This document shows, in pieces, positions 17,259 through 25,870 of a stretch of DNA of 64,000 nucleotides (its first letter is position 1; the number at the start of each line of letters is the position of its first letter). Both the position numbers and the translations under genes were made by a program. The notes under the pieces are model-generated. The model was not told the origin of the DNA, made no database searches, and saw only the letters and a program-made list of their open reading frames with translations. This DNA comes from Granulosicoccus sp045110475 (lineage in GTDB: Bacteria > Pseudomonadota > Gammaproteobacteria > Granulosicoccales > Granulosicoccaceae), in the NCBI GenBank assembly GCA_045110475.1, contig JBGCGC010000030.1, forward strand, positions 1 to 64,000, written 5' to 3'.

Positions 17259-18692
17259 CTAGCCGAGGCCAGCCTCCTTGAGCTGTTCATTAACACTTTC
17301 TGCCAATTGATCCAGTCCTTCATCAACAGGTACCTGATCAGCGACCATCTTTTGCAGGGAAGCCGCCCACTCAGTGGTCAGGTCGAAAAACAAAGGCTGT
17401 GGAGTAAAGTGAATCTTTGCTCCGGGTGCAGAGACGTCATGCATCTCCACATAACCGGGATAGCTGCTGCTCAAACGATCGCGGAATGTCTCATCGTCCC
17501 AGACCGACTGACGGACCGGATTGACGAAATCCATCTGCGTTGCACCAAAGATTGCATGCTCCGGTCCTGATGCCCATTGCATGAAGTACCAGGCTGCATC
17601 TTTCTTTTCTGAGAACTTTGACATGGCCAGTGACCAGATCCAGATGTTGGGCGTTGGTGATCCTGCGTCAGGGTTGGCGGCAAATGGCGCATAGGCCAGT
17701 TTGCCCGCCATGGCATTGTCACCGCCGTTCATGAAGTAGCCAAGAATGTCAGCGTCATAGATCATGGCAGATTTGCCTGCCCCCAGATCCGTGCCCACCT
17801 GATACCAGGTGTGTGTCGCCCAGTCTTTTGCGCCGGACTGCTGAATCATCTTCACCCAGTTGGTGTGATACTCCTTGGAGACCGCCGTATTCATCGCTGC
17901 AGACAACTTACCGTCGCTGAGTGTCAGATCCTGCTCGCCAAAGTTTGCATAACCGGACAGAAAGCCGGGGTGGATAGTCGCCCACGAGCGTGAGCCACGA
18001 ACACCAATACCGTACACATCATTGCCTGTTAATGCGGCTGCGACTTCAACCATCTCATTGATATTGGTGGGAACCGCCACGCCAGCGGCGTCAAACATCT
18101 CAGCGTTGTAGGCCAGATTGTTTTGCTCATAGCCCCAGGGAATGCACCATTGCTTGGCATCGGCAGTTCCCAGAGGATCACCCGGCTTGCCGTTCCAGGC
18201 GCAGGAGGTTCGCACACCTTCCAGCATGTCCTCCCAGTTGTAATTCGGGTTGGTTTTTGCCGGATCGCTAATCCATTCGTTCAGATCTTCGATCCAGCCT
18301 GCAGGTCCGTAAGTCCAGGTCATGTACGCGCCTGTCATGAATGCATCGTATTCGGTCGAACCGGAAGACAGCGCGGCGGTGACCTTGTCAAAGTAGACAT
18401 CTTCCGGGAAGACATCGTACGTGACATCCATTCCTGTCAGACTTTTGAAGTTCTCAATGTTGGCAATCATCGCATCGGTATACGGGTGCTTGTTCAACAG
18501 GAGTTTGACGGTTGTGCCCGCGTGCGCCTGCCAGTCGAAATCAGCGGCCAGCGCCTTGCTTGCCTGCATGTTCAGCAGTACACCGGCAGACGATGCAGTG
18601 AGTCCGAGTGCGCTGAAGCGTTTGATCAGCTCCCGCCTGCTTAGTTTTCCCTGGAGAAAATCGTTCGCCAGATTTTTTTCCTTTTCATACAT
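17259..18692 (-). CDS. Periplasmic sugar/polyol-binding protein (polyol importer 1)
   Basis: 477 residues. The N-terminus has a Tat-like signal: SRRELIKRFS followed by a hydrophobic stretch and the cleavage region ASKALAADF. The mature part fits extracellular solute-binding protein family 1 (NIENFKSLTGMDVTYDVFPED, SSGSTEYDAFMTGAYMTWTYG). It captures the substrate in the periplasm for the permease pair. It lies between the SorC regulator and the hairpin region before the permeases. The stop TAG falls inside a short sequence (ATGAATAATCCAGGCTAG) that recurs with one change near 21905. Confidence 0.9.
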   Translation of the reverse strand: MYEKEKNLANDFLQGKLSRRELIKRFSALGLTASSAGVLLNMQASKALAADFDWQAHAGTTVKLLLNKHPYTDAMIANIENFKSLTGMDVTYDVFPEDVYFDKVTAALSSGSTEYDAFMTGAYMTWTYGPAGWIEDLNEWISDPAKTNPNYNWEDMLEGVRTSCAWNGKPGDPLGTADAKQWCIPWGYEQNNLAYNAEMFDAAGVAVPTNINEMVEVAAALTGNDVYGIGVRGSRSWATIHPGFLSGYANFGEQDLTLSDGKLSAAMNTAVSKEYHTNWVKMIQQSGAKDWATHTWYQVGTDLGAGKSAMIYDADILGYFMNGGDNAMAGKLAYAPFAANPDAGSPTPNIWIWSLAMSKFSEKKDAAWYFMQWASGPEHAIFGATQMDFVNPVRQSVWDDETFRDRLSSSYPGYVEMHDVSAPGAKIHFTPQPLFFDLTTEWAASLQKMVADQVPVDEGLDQLAESVNEQLKEAGLG

Positions 18693-18742
18693 GGTGGTGA
18701 GACCTCTGTCTAAGTGATGATATGCAAACCGCTGATGCGGAT

Positions 18743-19693
18743 TTACTCGTTGTCGACAAGTGCACGCGCCGTACGCTCATCGGTAATCAAGCCGCTTAAC
18801 AAGCCGCTCTCAAGAATGGACTGGATGGCCTCGACCTTGGTATCTCCACCAGCGATGGCCGTAATACGGGTGTTTTTCAGATCTTTCAGCGTCAGGCCCA
18901 TAGTGCGCTGGGACAACTCGGTTTCTACTGGTTGTCCGTTGGCATCAAAGAAATGTCCAAGTACCTCGCCACGCCCACCTGCCTTGTGAACACCGCGAAT
19001 CTCTTTTTTCTCCAGCATGGAATTGGCGACCATCGAAGCCTGCACATCGACCGAACCAATACCGGCTATCTTGATGGAGGTTTGCCTGGCGAGTTGCATT
19101 ACTTCATTGATGCCCACTTGCTGCATGATGACCTTCTTATCATTGACAGTATTGGCGAAAAAAGGCACCGGCATGACGTAAGCACTAGCATCGGTGCGTT
19201 GTGCCATCAGATGAATGACGTCATGTGGGTTAGCAGAAAACTTTTTTGAAAAGCCGCCGAGCAAGGAGACGATCTGTTTGTCCGGGCGATGAATTCGTGG
19301 CAGAAAATTTACACACGCCGCCAGAGTTCGGCCGTGTCCTATACCGATGGATTCGTGCTCAGAGTTCTCTATGACGCGTTTAAGAAACTGTGCACCGGCA
19401 ATTCCCAAAGCTCTTAGAGGAAGATCAGTCTCGTCAAGGTCGGGCACAACTTCGCAGTAGGACAACTGGTGCTTGTCTGCAAGGCTTGTCTCAAGTGCGA
19501 CGCACTCGGCCACGTCGCCATCGATGTACACCTTGACCAGACCCTCGTTGTTGGCCTTGGTAATAAGCCGGTGGGCCTTGAGGCTGGTCAGGCCCAGTTT
19601 GCGCGCAACTTCGGCTTGCGTGTGACCTCCGGCATAGTGCAGCCATGCAGCTCTGACTGCCATGCTCGACGCATTCTGTTCTATCTCCTGCAT
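18743..19693 (-). CDS. SorC-family sugar-binding transcriptional regulator
   Basis: 316 residues. The N-terminal helix-turn-helix reads AWLHYAGGHTQAEVARKLG and LTSLKAHRLI (about residues 15-45). The C-terminal phosphosugar-binding domain has IGIGHGRTLAACVNFLP, VSLLGGF, VGINEVMQLARQTSIKIAGIG and ITAIAGGDTKVEAIQ. SorC regulators, including EryD of erythritol operons, respond to sugar or polyol phosphates. It is the first gene of the minus-strand operon, 50 bases before the binding-protein gene, and diverges from the aldolase gene across a palindromic site, so autoregulation is likely. Confidence 0.9.
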   Translation of the reverse strand: MQEIEQNASSMAVRAAWLHYAGGHTQAEVARKLGLTSLKAHRLITKANNEGLVKVYIDGDVAECVALETSLADKHQLSYCEVVPDLDETDLPLRALGIAGAQFLKRVIENSEHESIGIGHGRTLAACVNFLPRIHRPDKQIVSLLGGFSKKFSANPHDVIHLMAQRTDASAYVMPVPFFANTVNDKKVIMQQVGINEVMQLARQTSIKIAGIGSVDVQASMVANSMLEKKEIRGVHKAGGRGEVLGHFFDANGQPVETELSQRTMGLTLKDLKNTRITAIAGGDTKVEAIQSILESGLLSGLITDERTARALVDNE

Positions 19694-19754
19694 CAGAGTT
19701 GCACACCTGTGTGAGAAGTTTTTATCAACTGCCGATAATTATTTCATGTATTAT

Positions 19755-19773
19755 TTTCACAAGTCAAGTGAAA
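19755..19773. promoter_or_regulatory. Candidate operator between SorC regulator and aldolase
   Basis: TTTCACNNNNNNNGTGAAA: a perfect 6-base inverted repeat with a 7-base spacer in the 96-base divergent intergenic region. A further TTTCAT lies just upstream. It is the best candidate site for the adjacent SorC regulator, able to control both directions. Confidence 0.5.
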
Positions 19774-19789
19774 TCTGGGAGTTAAAAAT

Positions 19790-20920
19790 TTGGATAACGG
19801 GAATGTCAATCTTGATGCAACGCAACAGTTCTCGGCGTTGAGGTCACACTCTGCCGAATTGGGTGCTGATCCGTGTCAAATACAAGGTGCTGGTGGAAAT
19901 ACATCCATCAAGCAGGGCGGCATCATGTGGATAAAGGCATCTGGAAAATGGCTTCAGCACGCTGATCAGGATGAGCTGTTTGTTCCTGTTGCACTCGCGC
20001 CGTTGCTTGAAGCGCTTCAGGCCGGTGATCCGCGTGCTGAAAAGTCGACAGATTTCGTCGTCAATGAACTCAACCCGCAAGGGTTGCGACCATCGATAGA
20101 AACCACCCTGCATGCTGTTCTCAGGCAACGGGTTGTCATTCACGTACACTGCGTCGACACCATATCGCTCGCTATCCAGCAAGATGCGCAGGCGCTATTA
20201 AGTGCACGGTTGACTACCTTTAACTGGGAATTTATACCTTACGTACGGCCAGGCCTGCCGTTGTCCCGTTCCATTGCTTCACGCATCAAAGCTGATACCA
20301 ATGTTCTTGTGCTAGGCAATCATGGTCTGGTGGTGGCAGCCGATTCTGTTGAAGCATGTCTGGCCTTGCTTAATAGGGTCAGAGCTGCAGTATTCTGTGA
20401 AATTCGGCAGTTTCAGTCAAACAGTGTTTCGGTTAACAAGGGTGCGTCTGCAGCGGGTCTTTTGACACACAAAGACCTTATGCGTCGTATCGACACATCG
20501 GATTACGTTCCAGCGCTAAGTCCGGAGACGCATGTAATCGCTTTCGATGCTGTGGGCCTGGCAGTCGCTGCCGGGGGGAGTTTATACCCCGATCATGTGA
20601 TTTTTCTGGGCAAGGGTACTGTTGTCGCAAAACCTGATGAGCCCTTGAGTGCGGTATTGCAACGTTGTGAGCTTGAGGATCTGCCTAAGCCTGTCAGTAT
20701 AGTTTTTCCCGGTGAAGGTGTTGCCCTGATTCGCGAGGCAACACCGGGTCAGCAGGCGATGGCCCGCTGTCTGTCGGATGTCTGCTTGCGTGTTCCTGCC
20801 AATGTGGCTGTAAACTATCTGACCGATATTCAGAATCACGAATTACTTCACTGGGAGGCGGAGCAGTATCGACAGGCTTTGAGTCAGCCAGAATCTACTG
20901 TTGGCGAACATACTCCATAG
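19790..20920 (+). CDS. Class II aldolase-like protein (aldolase half of the RhaD/YuxG type)
   Basis: 376 residues. IQGAGGNTSIK, MWIKASGKWL, the metal ligands in VVIHVHCVD, an upstream Glu in PSIETTLH and the final His in LGNHGLVVAA are class II aldolase features. Layout resembles the N-terminal aldolase part of the long YuxG-type proteins, but the C-terminal short-chain dehydrogenase is absent; the last 160 residues are unassigned. Such enzymes cleave ketose phosphates to DHAP plus an aldehyde. The TTG start follows GGGAG by 8 bases. It is divergent from polyol operon 1 and overlaps the convergent lipoprotein gene by 26 bases. Confidence 0.82.
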   Translation: MDNGNVNLDATQQFSALRSHSAELGADPCQIQGAGGNTSIKQGGIMWIKASGKWLQHADQDELFVPVALAPLLEALQAGDPRAEKSTDFVVNELNPQGLRPSIETTLHAVLRQRVVIHVHCVDTISLAIQQDAQALLSARLTTFNWEFIPYVRPGLPLSRSIASRIKADTNVLVLGNHGLVVAADSVEACLALLNRVRAAVFCEIRQFQSNSVSVNKGASAAGLLTHKDLMRRIDTSDYVPALSPETHVIAFDAVGLAVAAGGSLYPDHVIFLGKGTVVAKPDEPLSAVLQRCELEDLPKPVSIVFPGEGVALIREATPGQQAMARCLSDVCLRVPANVAVNYLTDIQNHELLHWEAEQYRQALSQPESTVGEHTP

Positions 20921-21395
20921 CAGCACCGTCGCTACCCACCATCACGATGCGTGTATCGGAAAGTTCGTAGATGTTCGCCTGGCCGGAGACGGCTGGGCGA
21001 CTGTTGACAATCTTGCTGAGCAAGCCTCCCATGGCATTGCCGTTGGTGCTTTTCATCGTCATGTTCTCGTGTGACAGCACGTCACCGTCGAGCACCCAGT
21101 TTCCCGTCAGTTCGAATTCCAGATTGCCAAGCGCTTCCATGCCATCACCTTTGGGCACAACGAGACCTGTGACTGTTCCGTCGTCCCGATATTCTATTGT
21201 TGTGGTTTGCGGCTCGTTTCCCGGATAGGGATTTAAATCGCTTACGCTCCACACGCCGACTAACTGCGCGGCATCAGCCGTGCTGACGCTATCAGCACCG
21301 GGGTAGTCAGGGCGTACTGGTGTCTTGAGAGAAGAGCAGCCTGTTGCTAATACCGTACAAAGCAAGAGAATAGTGGTGACCCATCGATAGTGCAT
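20895..21395 (-). CDS. Small predicted lipoprotein of unknown function
   Basis: 166 residues from ATG 21395. The signal peptide ends in the lipobox LATGC (Cys near residue 20), so it should be lipid-anchored. The mature part has a pattern LVGVWSVSDLNPYPG, TIEYRDDGTVTGLV, GNWVLDGDVLSHEN, like small lipocalin-type or META-like domains in which G-x-W marks the first strand. I do not recognise a specific family. The frame continues upstream to 21512, but the signal peptide fixes the start. It is convergent with and overlaps the aldolase gene. Confidence 0.7.
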   Translation of the reverse strand: MHYRWVTTILLLCTVLATGCSSLKTPVRPDYPGADSVSTADAAQLVGVWSVSDLNPYPGNEPQTTTIEYRDDGTVTGLVVPKGDGMEALGNLEFELTGNWVLDGDVLSHENMTMKSTNGNAMGGLLSKIVNSRPAVSGQANIYELSDTRIVMVGSDGAAMEYVRQQ

Positions 21396-21970
21396 GTTGA
21401 TACTCTTTGTTAAGAAAAAAATTTGGCAGTGCTTCTGTCCCCTCATGATATTAAGGGAATGAGTGATGTCGAAAGCATGAATGCCGGTTATGGAATCATT
21501 CAGCATCACCATAGTGCCAACAAGCTAGCTGAAGCACAGGTATTCGGGATTGCTTTTAAAATTAAAATATCACGAAAAGTTTGTCTACTCTGTGCGTGTA
21601 CACCGCAAAACATCGAAAACACAAGACCGGTGGTCATGAAATCAAAACGACATCGCCGAGAGCCAGAATTTGACTGGCAAGTGAAACAAAACCGGGATTG
21701 ACATTCTGTGAGCGATGCGCGACTGCATTTTTAATCATGAACCAGACGTTACATAGGTTTATACTACCTGTGTGGTCTATTCATGCAGTCCGATCGCAGC
21801 CCCGCCTCTCGAAAGAATCTGGACTGGTTTTTCCGTGGGTTTGGCTTTCCCTGGGTTTGCCTTCCCTGGGTTCGTCTTCCTTGGGTTCGTCTTCCTTGGG
21901 CTTGATGAATAATCCACGCTAGAGTGCGTGAGGAATCCGCCTGACGTGCGTGCATATTGGGAACGTGACT
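21396..21970. other. 575-base intergenic region with a tandem repeat
   Basis: No credible gene. Two short plus-strand frames here have low-complexity or unremarkable products. The right half contains the 15-base tandem repeat and an 18-base sequence shared with 17244-17261, listed separately. The promoter of the gamma-glutamyltransferase gene should lie here, but I cannot pick a convincing -35/-10 pair. Confidence 0.6.
21831..21906. repeat. Tandem repeat, five copies of a 15-base unit
   Basis: Units at 21831-21845, 21847-21861, 21862-21876, 21877-21891 and 21892-21906 follow TTCCYTGGGTTYGYC with progressive divergence and one extra base between units 1 and 2. The period is a multiple of three, which leaves long frames open on both strands, but their products (repeats of SLGSS, or QGRRT) look like by-products. 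The array runs into ATGAATAATCCACGCTAG (21905-21922), nearly the same as 17244-17261. Confidence 0.75.
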
Positions 21971-24022
21971 ATGACAGCAAGATTCAAAAACCGGGTAGTG
22001 CGGGTGTCGACACCTCGCAAGCGTCTGATCACCCTATTGGTATCTGTGGTTCTGGCTGGTGGATTACTCGTCGGATGTTCCAGTGACGATGATGATCCTG
22101 AAGTGATTATCGATGTTGAGGACGGTGATGAGGTTGTTGATGGTAGTGGTGATGGTTTGGATGAGAATGACGATGAAAACGTGATGGATCCGCCACCGGC
22201 ATCATCTTCGGATCTATCCGGTGTTGACGAATTTGCCCCGGAAGAGGGAAGTGTGTTCTCCGAGGGTATTGTGTCTGCAGCTCATCCGTTGGCAGCCGCT
22301 GCTGGCATCAAGGTTCTGGAAGATGGTGGTAATGCTGTTGATGCTGCAGTCGTCACTCAATTTGTACTCAATGTCGTTGAGCCCACATCTTCGGGTATTG
22401 GTGGTGGTGGTTTCATGGGTATCTACAAGCCAGACGAAGGGCGGGTCTTTTATATCGACTCTCGCGAAAAAGCACCGGCAGCTGCAACGCCAACGCAGTT
22501 TCTCAACTGCGACCCCGAGTGCACGGGAGAGGAGACAAGCGAAGACCGAATTGGCAGCTTCCTTGAATATGCCACTAGCGGAATCGGTGTCGGCGTGCCC
22601 GGAACGCTGCTTGGTGCAGCACAGGCACTGGAAAAGTATGGCTCTGGCAGTGTGACTTTGGCTGAGGCTCTGGCCCCGGCCATTGAACTGGCCGAAAACG
22701 GATTTAATATCAACGAACGTCTTGCCATGTTGACGGAAAGTCCCCGTACCACGTTCTGGCCAGCAACACGAGCCAAGTTTCGTACCGCCGAAAACGAACC
22801 CCTGAGTGAGGGTTTCATGCTGGTACAACCAGACCTTGCCAAAACGTTCAAACTCATCGCCGAACAAGGTGTCGATGTGTTCTACACGGGTGAAATCTCT
22901 GATGCCATTGTCAACGCTCAGCTGGTGTCACGCGCTGAAGTAGGTGCTCCGGGAGCTGGTCGAATGACCAAGGCTGATCTCGCCGCTTATCTGGCGGATT
23001 TTCGTAATGGTGGTATTGATGAACGACAGCCTGTCGTTTCAAAGTATCGTGGATATACCATCAACGGTATGCCGCCACCTTCATCAGGCGGTTTGACCGT
23101 CGCTCAGATACTGGCGTGCATAGAACAATTCCCTATCGGCAGGGAAGATTCTGGTTTTGGCGAGGGTAGCGTCAACACCCTGCATGTGATGGCAGAGTCC
23201 ATGCTGCTGGCATTTTCCAGTCGAGGTGTGTGGATGGGTGACAATGACAACTTGCCTTTGCCCATAGACGGTCTTTTAAGCCCAGAGTATCTGGCTGAGC
23301 GATGCAGTCTCATCAATACCGATGCCCGGATTGCTGAAGAAGATGTCGTACCCGGTGATCCACGCCTGTTTGATCCTGCCTTTGCGGTGAACAACGGGTC
23401 GCAGGTTGGAACGGCTGAGGAAGGTGAAGTGGGAATAGACACTACACACTTCACGGTCATTGATGCCAATGGCCTCGTTGTTTCCTGGACGTCCACCATT
23501 GAAGGAACCTGGGGGTCGGGCATTACCGTTCCGGGTTACGGATTTCTTTTGAATAATGAATTGACTGATTTCAATTCTGTCCCACAGGCGAATGATTCGG
23601 AAGAAAACTTTGCGCCGGGTGCCAACGATGTTGCACCGAACAAAAGGCCACGTAGCAGCATGGCGCCCACGTTGGTTCTGAACGACGGTGCGTTCGTCGC
23701 CGCTTACGGATCACCCGGTGGTTCCACCATCATCAATTCTGTTGTCAACATGACGGTTAACCTGATCGATCATGGTATGACGGTACAGGAGGCGATTGAT
23801 GCCCCCCGTATCAGTGGTGGATTCGGTACAGTGAGCTACGAAGAAGGGTTCACTGAAGAGACGCTGGCCGGTTTGAGAGCCCTTGGTCATAACCTGCGTG
23901 ATGAGCCCAGTGATGGCATCGGTTCTGTTCAGGCTGTGACTGTTCAGGCAAGCACCGGTCTTGTATCTGGTGGCGCAGATGGTCGTCGTGCGGGTACCGT
24001 AGAAGGACTGCCTCGTCCGTAG
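21971..24022 (+). CDS. ggt: Gamma-glutamyltransferase, lipoprotein-anchored
   Basis: 683 residues from ATG 21971 (GGGA 8 bases upstream). The signal peptide ends in lipobox LVGC, followed by about 50 residues very rich in Asp and Glu and then PPPASSS, a flexible acidic linker. The enzyme proper starts near EEGSVFSEGIVSAAHPLA and has GGNAVDAAV, SSGIGGGGF and the autoprocessing site TTHFTVIDANG (catalytic Thr about 491), then MAPTLVLNDG and AYGSPGG. GGT cleaves gamma-glutamyl bonds, as in glutathione. Usual bacterial GGTs are about 580 residues and soluble in the periplasm; the lipid anchor and acidic spacer are less usual. Confidence 0.93.
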   Translation: MTARFKNRVVRVSTPRKRLITLLVSVVLAGGLLVGCSSDDDDPEVIIDVEDGDEVVDGSGDGLDENDDENVMDPPPASSSDLSGVDEFAPEEGSVFSEGIVSAAHPLAAAAGIKVLEDGGNAVDAAVVTQFVLNVVEPTSSGIGGGGFMGIYKPDEGRVFYIDSREKAPAAATPTQFLNCDPECTGEETSEDRIGSFLEYATSGIGVGVPGTLLGAAQALEKYGSGSVTLAEALAPAIELAENGFNINERLAMLTESPRTTFWPATRAKFRTAENEPLSEGFMLVQPDLAKTFKLIAEQGVDVFYTGEISDAIVNAQLVSRAEVGAPGAGRMTKADLAAYLADFRNGGIDERQPVVSKYRGYTINGMPPPSSGGLTVAQILACIEQFPIGREDSGFGEGSVNTLHVMAESMLLAFSSRGVWMGDNDNLPLPIDGLLSPEYLAERCSLINTDARIAEEDVVPGDPRLFDPAFAVNNGSQVGTAEEGEVGIDTTHFTVIDANGLVVSWTSTIEGTWGSGITVPGYGFLLNNELTDFNSVPQANDSEENFAPGANDVAPNKRPRSSMAPTLVLNDGAFVAAYGSPGGSTIINSVVNMTVNLIDHGMTVQEAIDAPRISGGFGTVSYEEGFTEETLAGLRALGHNLRDEPSDGIGSVQAVTVQASTGLVSGGADGRRAGTVEGLPRP

Positions 24023-24076
24023 CATGCCGTTCACTGTATAAGTAGTAAGCTTGAAACGGTAGTTTGTCGTAGTGTG

Positions 24077-24102
24077 GGCCCGCCTTGTGCGGGCCTTTTT
24101 TT
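24077..24102 (+). terminator. Rho-independent terminator after ggt
   Basis: GGCCCGC (24077-24083) pairs with GCGGGCC (24089-24095) over a 5-base loop, followed by seven T. It stands 54 bases after the ggt stop and just before the ribosome site of the LysE-type gene. Confidence 0.92.
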
Positions 24103-24123
24103 AGACACGGAGAAAAAAAATCC

Positions 24124-24753
24124 ATGGCATTCGAACTCTGGGTAGCGTTTGTTATTGCATCGTGCGTGTTGTTAATTATTCCGGGGCCCACCATTCTGAC
24201 GGTAGTCAGCTACTCAGTGGCGCATGGTCGACGCGCCAATGTACCACTGGTTGCGGCTGTTGCATTAGGTGACTCAACGGCGCTGGTGCTTTCGCTGGCA
24301 GGGCTTGGCGCTGTGGTGTCAACCTCTGCCTGGTTATTTATGCTCATTAAATGGGCAGGGGGTCTGTACCTGATCTATCTCGGCATCAAACTCATCAGGT
24401 CTGGCGCGACCGCTCTGACAACAGAGACGGCTAAACCGCTTGAGTCACGTTGGCGCCTGTTTGCCAATACCTGGCTGGTAACAGCGCTCAACCCCAAGGG
24501 AATCATATTTTTTATAGCATTCCTGCCGCAATTCATTGATCCCGCGTCGTCAGTCACATCGCAGTTGTGGATTCTGTCCCTAAGCTTTGTCGTTCTCGCC
24601 ACTCTCAATGCAACGCTTTACGCGGTCTTTGCAGCCAATGCCCGGCGCTTACTCGCCTCACCTGGAGCACAAAAACGATTTAATATCGGCGGCGGAGGTT
24701 TGTTGACGATCGCAGGTGGGTGGGCTCTGACAGCCAGGCAATTACCCGCGTGA
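24124..24753 (+). CDS. LysE/RhtB-family amino-acid exporter
   Basis: 209 residues from ATG 24124, with GGAG upstream. The N-terminus FELWVAFVIASCVLLIIPGPTILTVVSYS carries the PGP motif of the RhtB family, followed by RRANVPLVAAVALGDS and about six hydrophobic segments. RhtB-type proteins export amino acids such as homoserine, threonine or lysine. The final residues and the TGA stop are encoded by the repeat copy at 24740-24761, which suggests the repeat end replaced the original 3' end. The frame upstream to 24085 lies in the terminator and is rejected. Confidence 0.87.
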   Translation: MAFELWVAFVIASCVLLIIPGPTILTVVSYSVAHGRRANVPLVAAVALGDSTALVLSLAGLGAVVSTSAWLFMLIKWAGGLYLIYLGIKLIRSGATALTTETAKPLESRWRLFANTWLVTALNPKGIIFFIAFLPQFIDPASSVTSQLWILSLSFVVLATLNATLYAVFAANARRLLASPGAQKRFNIGGGGLLTIAGGWALTARQLPA

Positions 24754-24761
24754 CCCACTAG
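24740..24761. repeat. Copy of the palindromic element's end between convergent genes
   Basis: These 22 bases are identical to the inner 22 of the right end of the 17067-17233 element. They are bracketed by GCCAGGC (24733-24739) and GCCTGGC (24761-24767), which pair perfectly, so the copy forms a hairpin loop. It supplies the TGA stop of the LysE gene on the plus strand (24751-24753) and the TAG stop of the GpsA-like gene on the minus strand (24760-24758). Confidence 0.7.
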
Positions 24762-25834
24762 CCTGGCAGCATCTCGAAATCAAAAACAAACGGTTTATCA
24801 TGCTCAATACAATTGAGGATGGCATCGGTGAGGGGAAGCTCAGTGGCCTTGAGTGTACCGTTAGCACAGCCAGCTCTGAAGCCACTGAGAAGGCGCTTGC
24901 CCGTATCGACACCTTCGACGGTGATACCAGCCATGCTGGCGTCGAGCACCTGACTTAGTGTGTCACCTTTGCCAAGGAAAGTTCCCAATCGACTGTTCCT
25001 GCCACCCCCGACCGTGACATGCAAATCCCCCATGCCGGCAAGATCAAAGGCGACGTTATTAATGGCTGTGTGACTGGCAGGGGAAGGATTGTCAGAAGCT
25101 TCGCTGATCCACTGGCTCAGAAAAAACAATTCACGCACGGCTTGGTTGTACAACGCCGCCACTGGATTCTTGGCGTGACTGCTGGCAAGCGGATAGGCAC
25201 TCAACATAGCGCTGACACCGATACACAAGAAATTTTTGAGCGCAGCACATGCCTCTACCGCTACGATGTTGGCGTGCGTAGCAATGCGATAGAAGTGTGT
25301 CTGAAACTGTTCACGCATTTGTCGGGCATGCGATTCCTCGCGGCAAGCAAATGTTACCCGCGTTGGGTAGCCCAGAGCCAATTCGCGAGCTATGCAGGGA
25401 CCGCCGATTCCCACGATCTGCTTATGAGCCAGACCTGTTGAACCGACCAGCGTATCGGCATAGGTAAGGGGTGGTGATCCTGGTGTTGCAGCTTCCACAA
25501 GTCCTTTGGTGACTAATGCAAGTGTGGCGGGTTTGGCCTCCTGTTTGACGAGATAGTCAGTTGCCCAGTCTATACCTGCACTGCTGACACCAATGACGAT
25601 AATGTCAGCACTCTGTACCGTCTCTTTTTTAAGGTCGGTGAGATACATGGCGTTGATGTTATCGGGCATCTGGACATCGAGTGTCGGGTGATGCCGGTTG
25701 TACTGGATGGATGCAATGAGCTTGTCGTCAAGTGGTGAGCCCACCAGAGTGACGTGGTTATTGCTGAGGCTGGCGGGTGGTATGGTCAGTGCACTGCCCA
25801 TCACACCAGCACCCAGTATTACGATGTTAGCCAT
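24758..25834 (-). CDS. NAD(P)-dependent glycerol-3-phosphate dehydrogenase-like protein (GpsA family)
   Basis: 358 residues, a little longer than true GpsA (about 335). It has the nucleotide motif VILGAGVMGSAL, LVTKGLVEAA with the first conserved Lys, GGPCIARELALGYP, the catalytic Lys in ACAALKNFLCIGVSA, and AGMGDLHVTVGGGRNSRLG. A canonical GpsA occurs at 45681-46712, so this copy is specialised. Its place at the end of polyol operon 2, beside an FGGY kinase and an AraM-type dehydrogenase, suggests a longer polyol phosphate as substrate. AAGGA precedes the ATG; the gap to the ABC ATPase is 36 bases. Confidence 0.82.
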   Translation of the reverse strand: MANIVILGAGVMGSALTIPPASLSNNHVTLVGSPLDDKLIASIQYNRHHPTLDVQMPDNINAMYLTDLKKETVQSADIIVIGVSSAGIDWATDYLVKQEAKPATLALVTKGLVEAATPGSPPLTYADTLVGSTGLAHKQIVGIGGPCIARELALGYPTRVTFACREESHARQMREQFQTHFYRIATHANIVAVEACAALKNFLCIGVSAMLSAYPLASSHAKNPVAALYNQAVRELFFLSQWISEASDNPSPASHTAINNVAFDLAGMGDLHVTVGGGRNSRLGTFLGKGDTLSQVLDASMAGITVEGVDTGKRLLSGFRAGCANGTLKATELPLTDAILNCIEHDKPFVFDFEMLPG

Positions 25835-25870
25835 GTGAAGATCCTTTTGTAGTCTTGCTATTGCATAAAA

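Noticed and set aside
21423..21701. Plus-strand ORF of 92 codons upstream of ggt
   Set aside because: No ribosome site, no domain and unusual composition; likely chance.
21698..21922. Plus-strand ORF ending in SLGSS repeats and MNNPR
   Set aside because: It is kept open by the 15-base tandem repeat, has no ribosome site and no recognisable domain.
21764..21955. Minus-strand ORF with QGRRT repeats
   Set aside because: Antisense product of the same tandem repeat, overlapping the presumed ggt promoter region.
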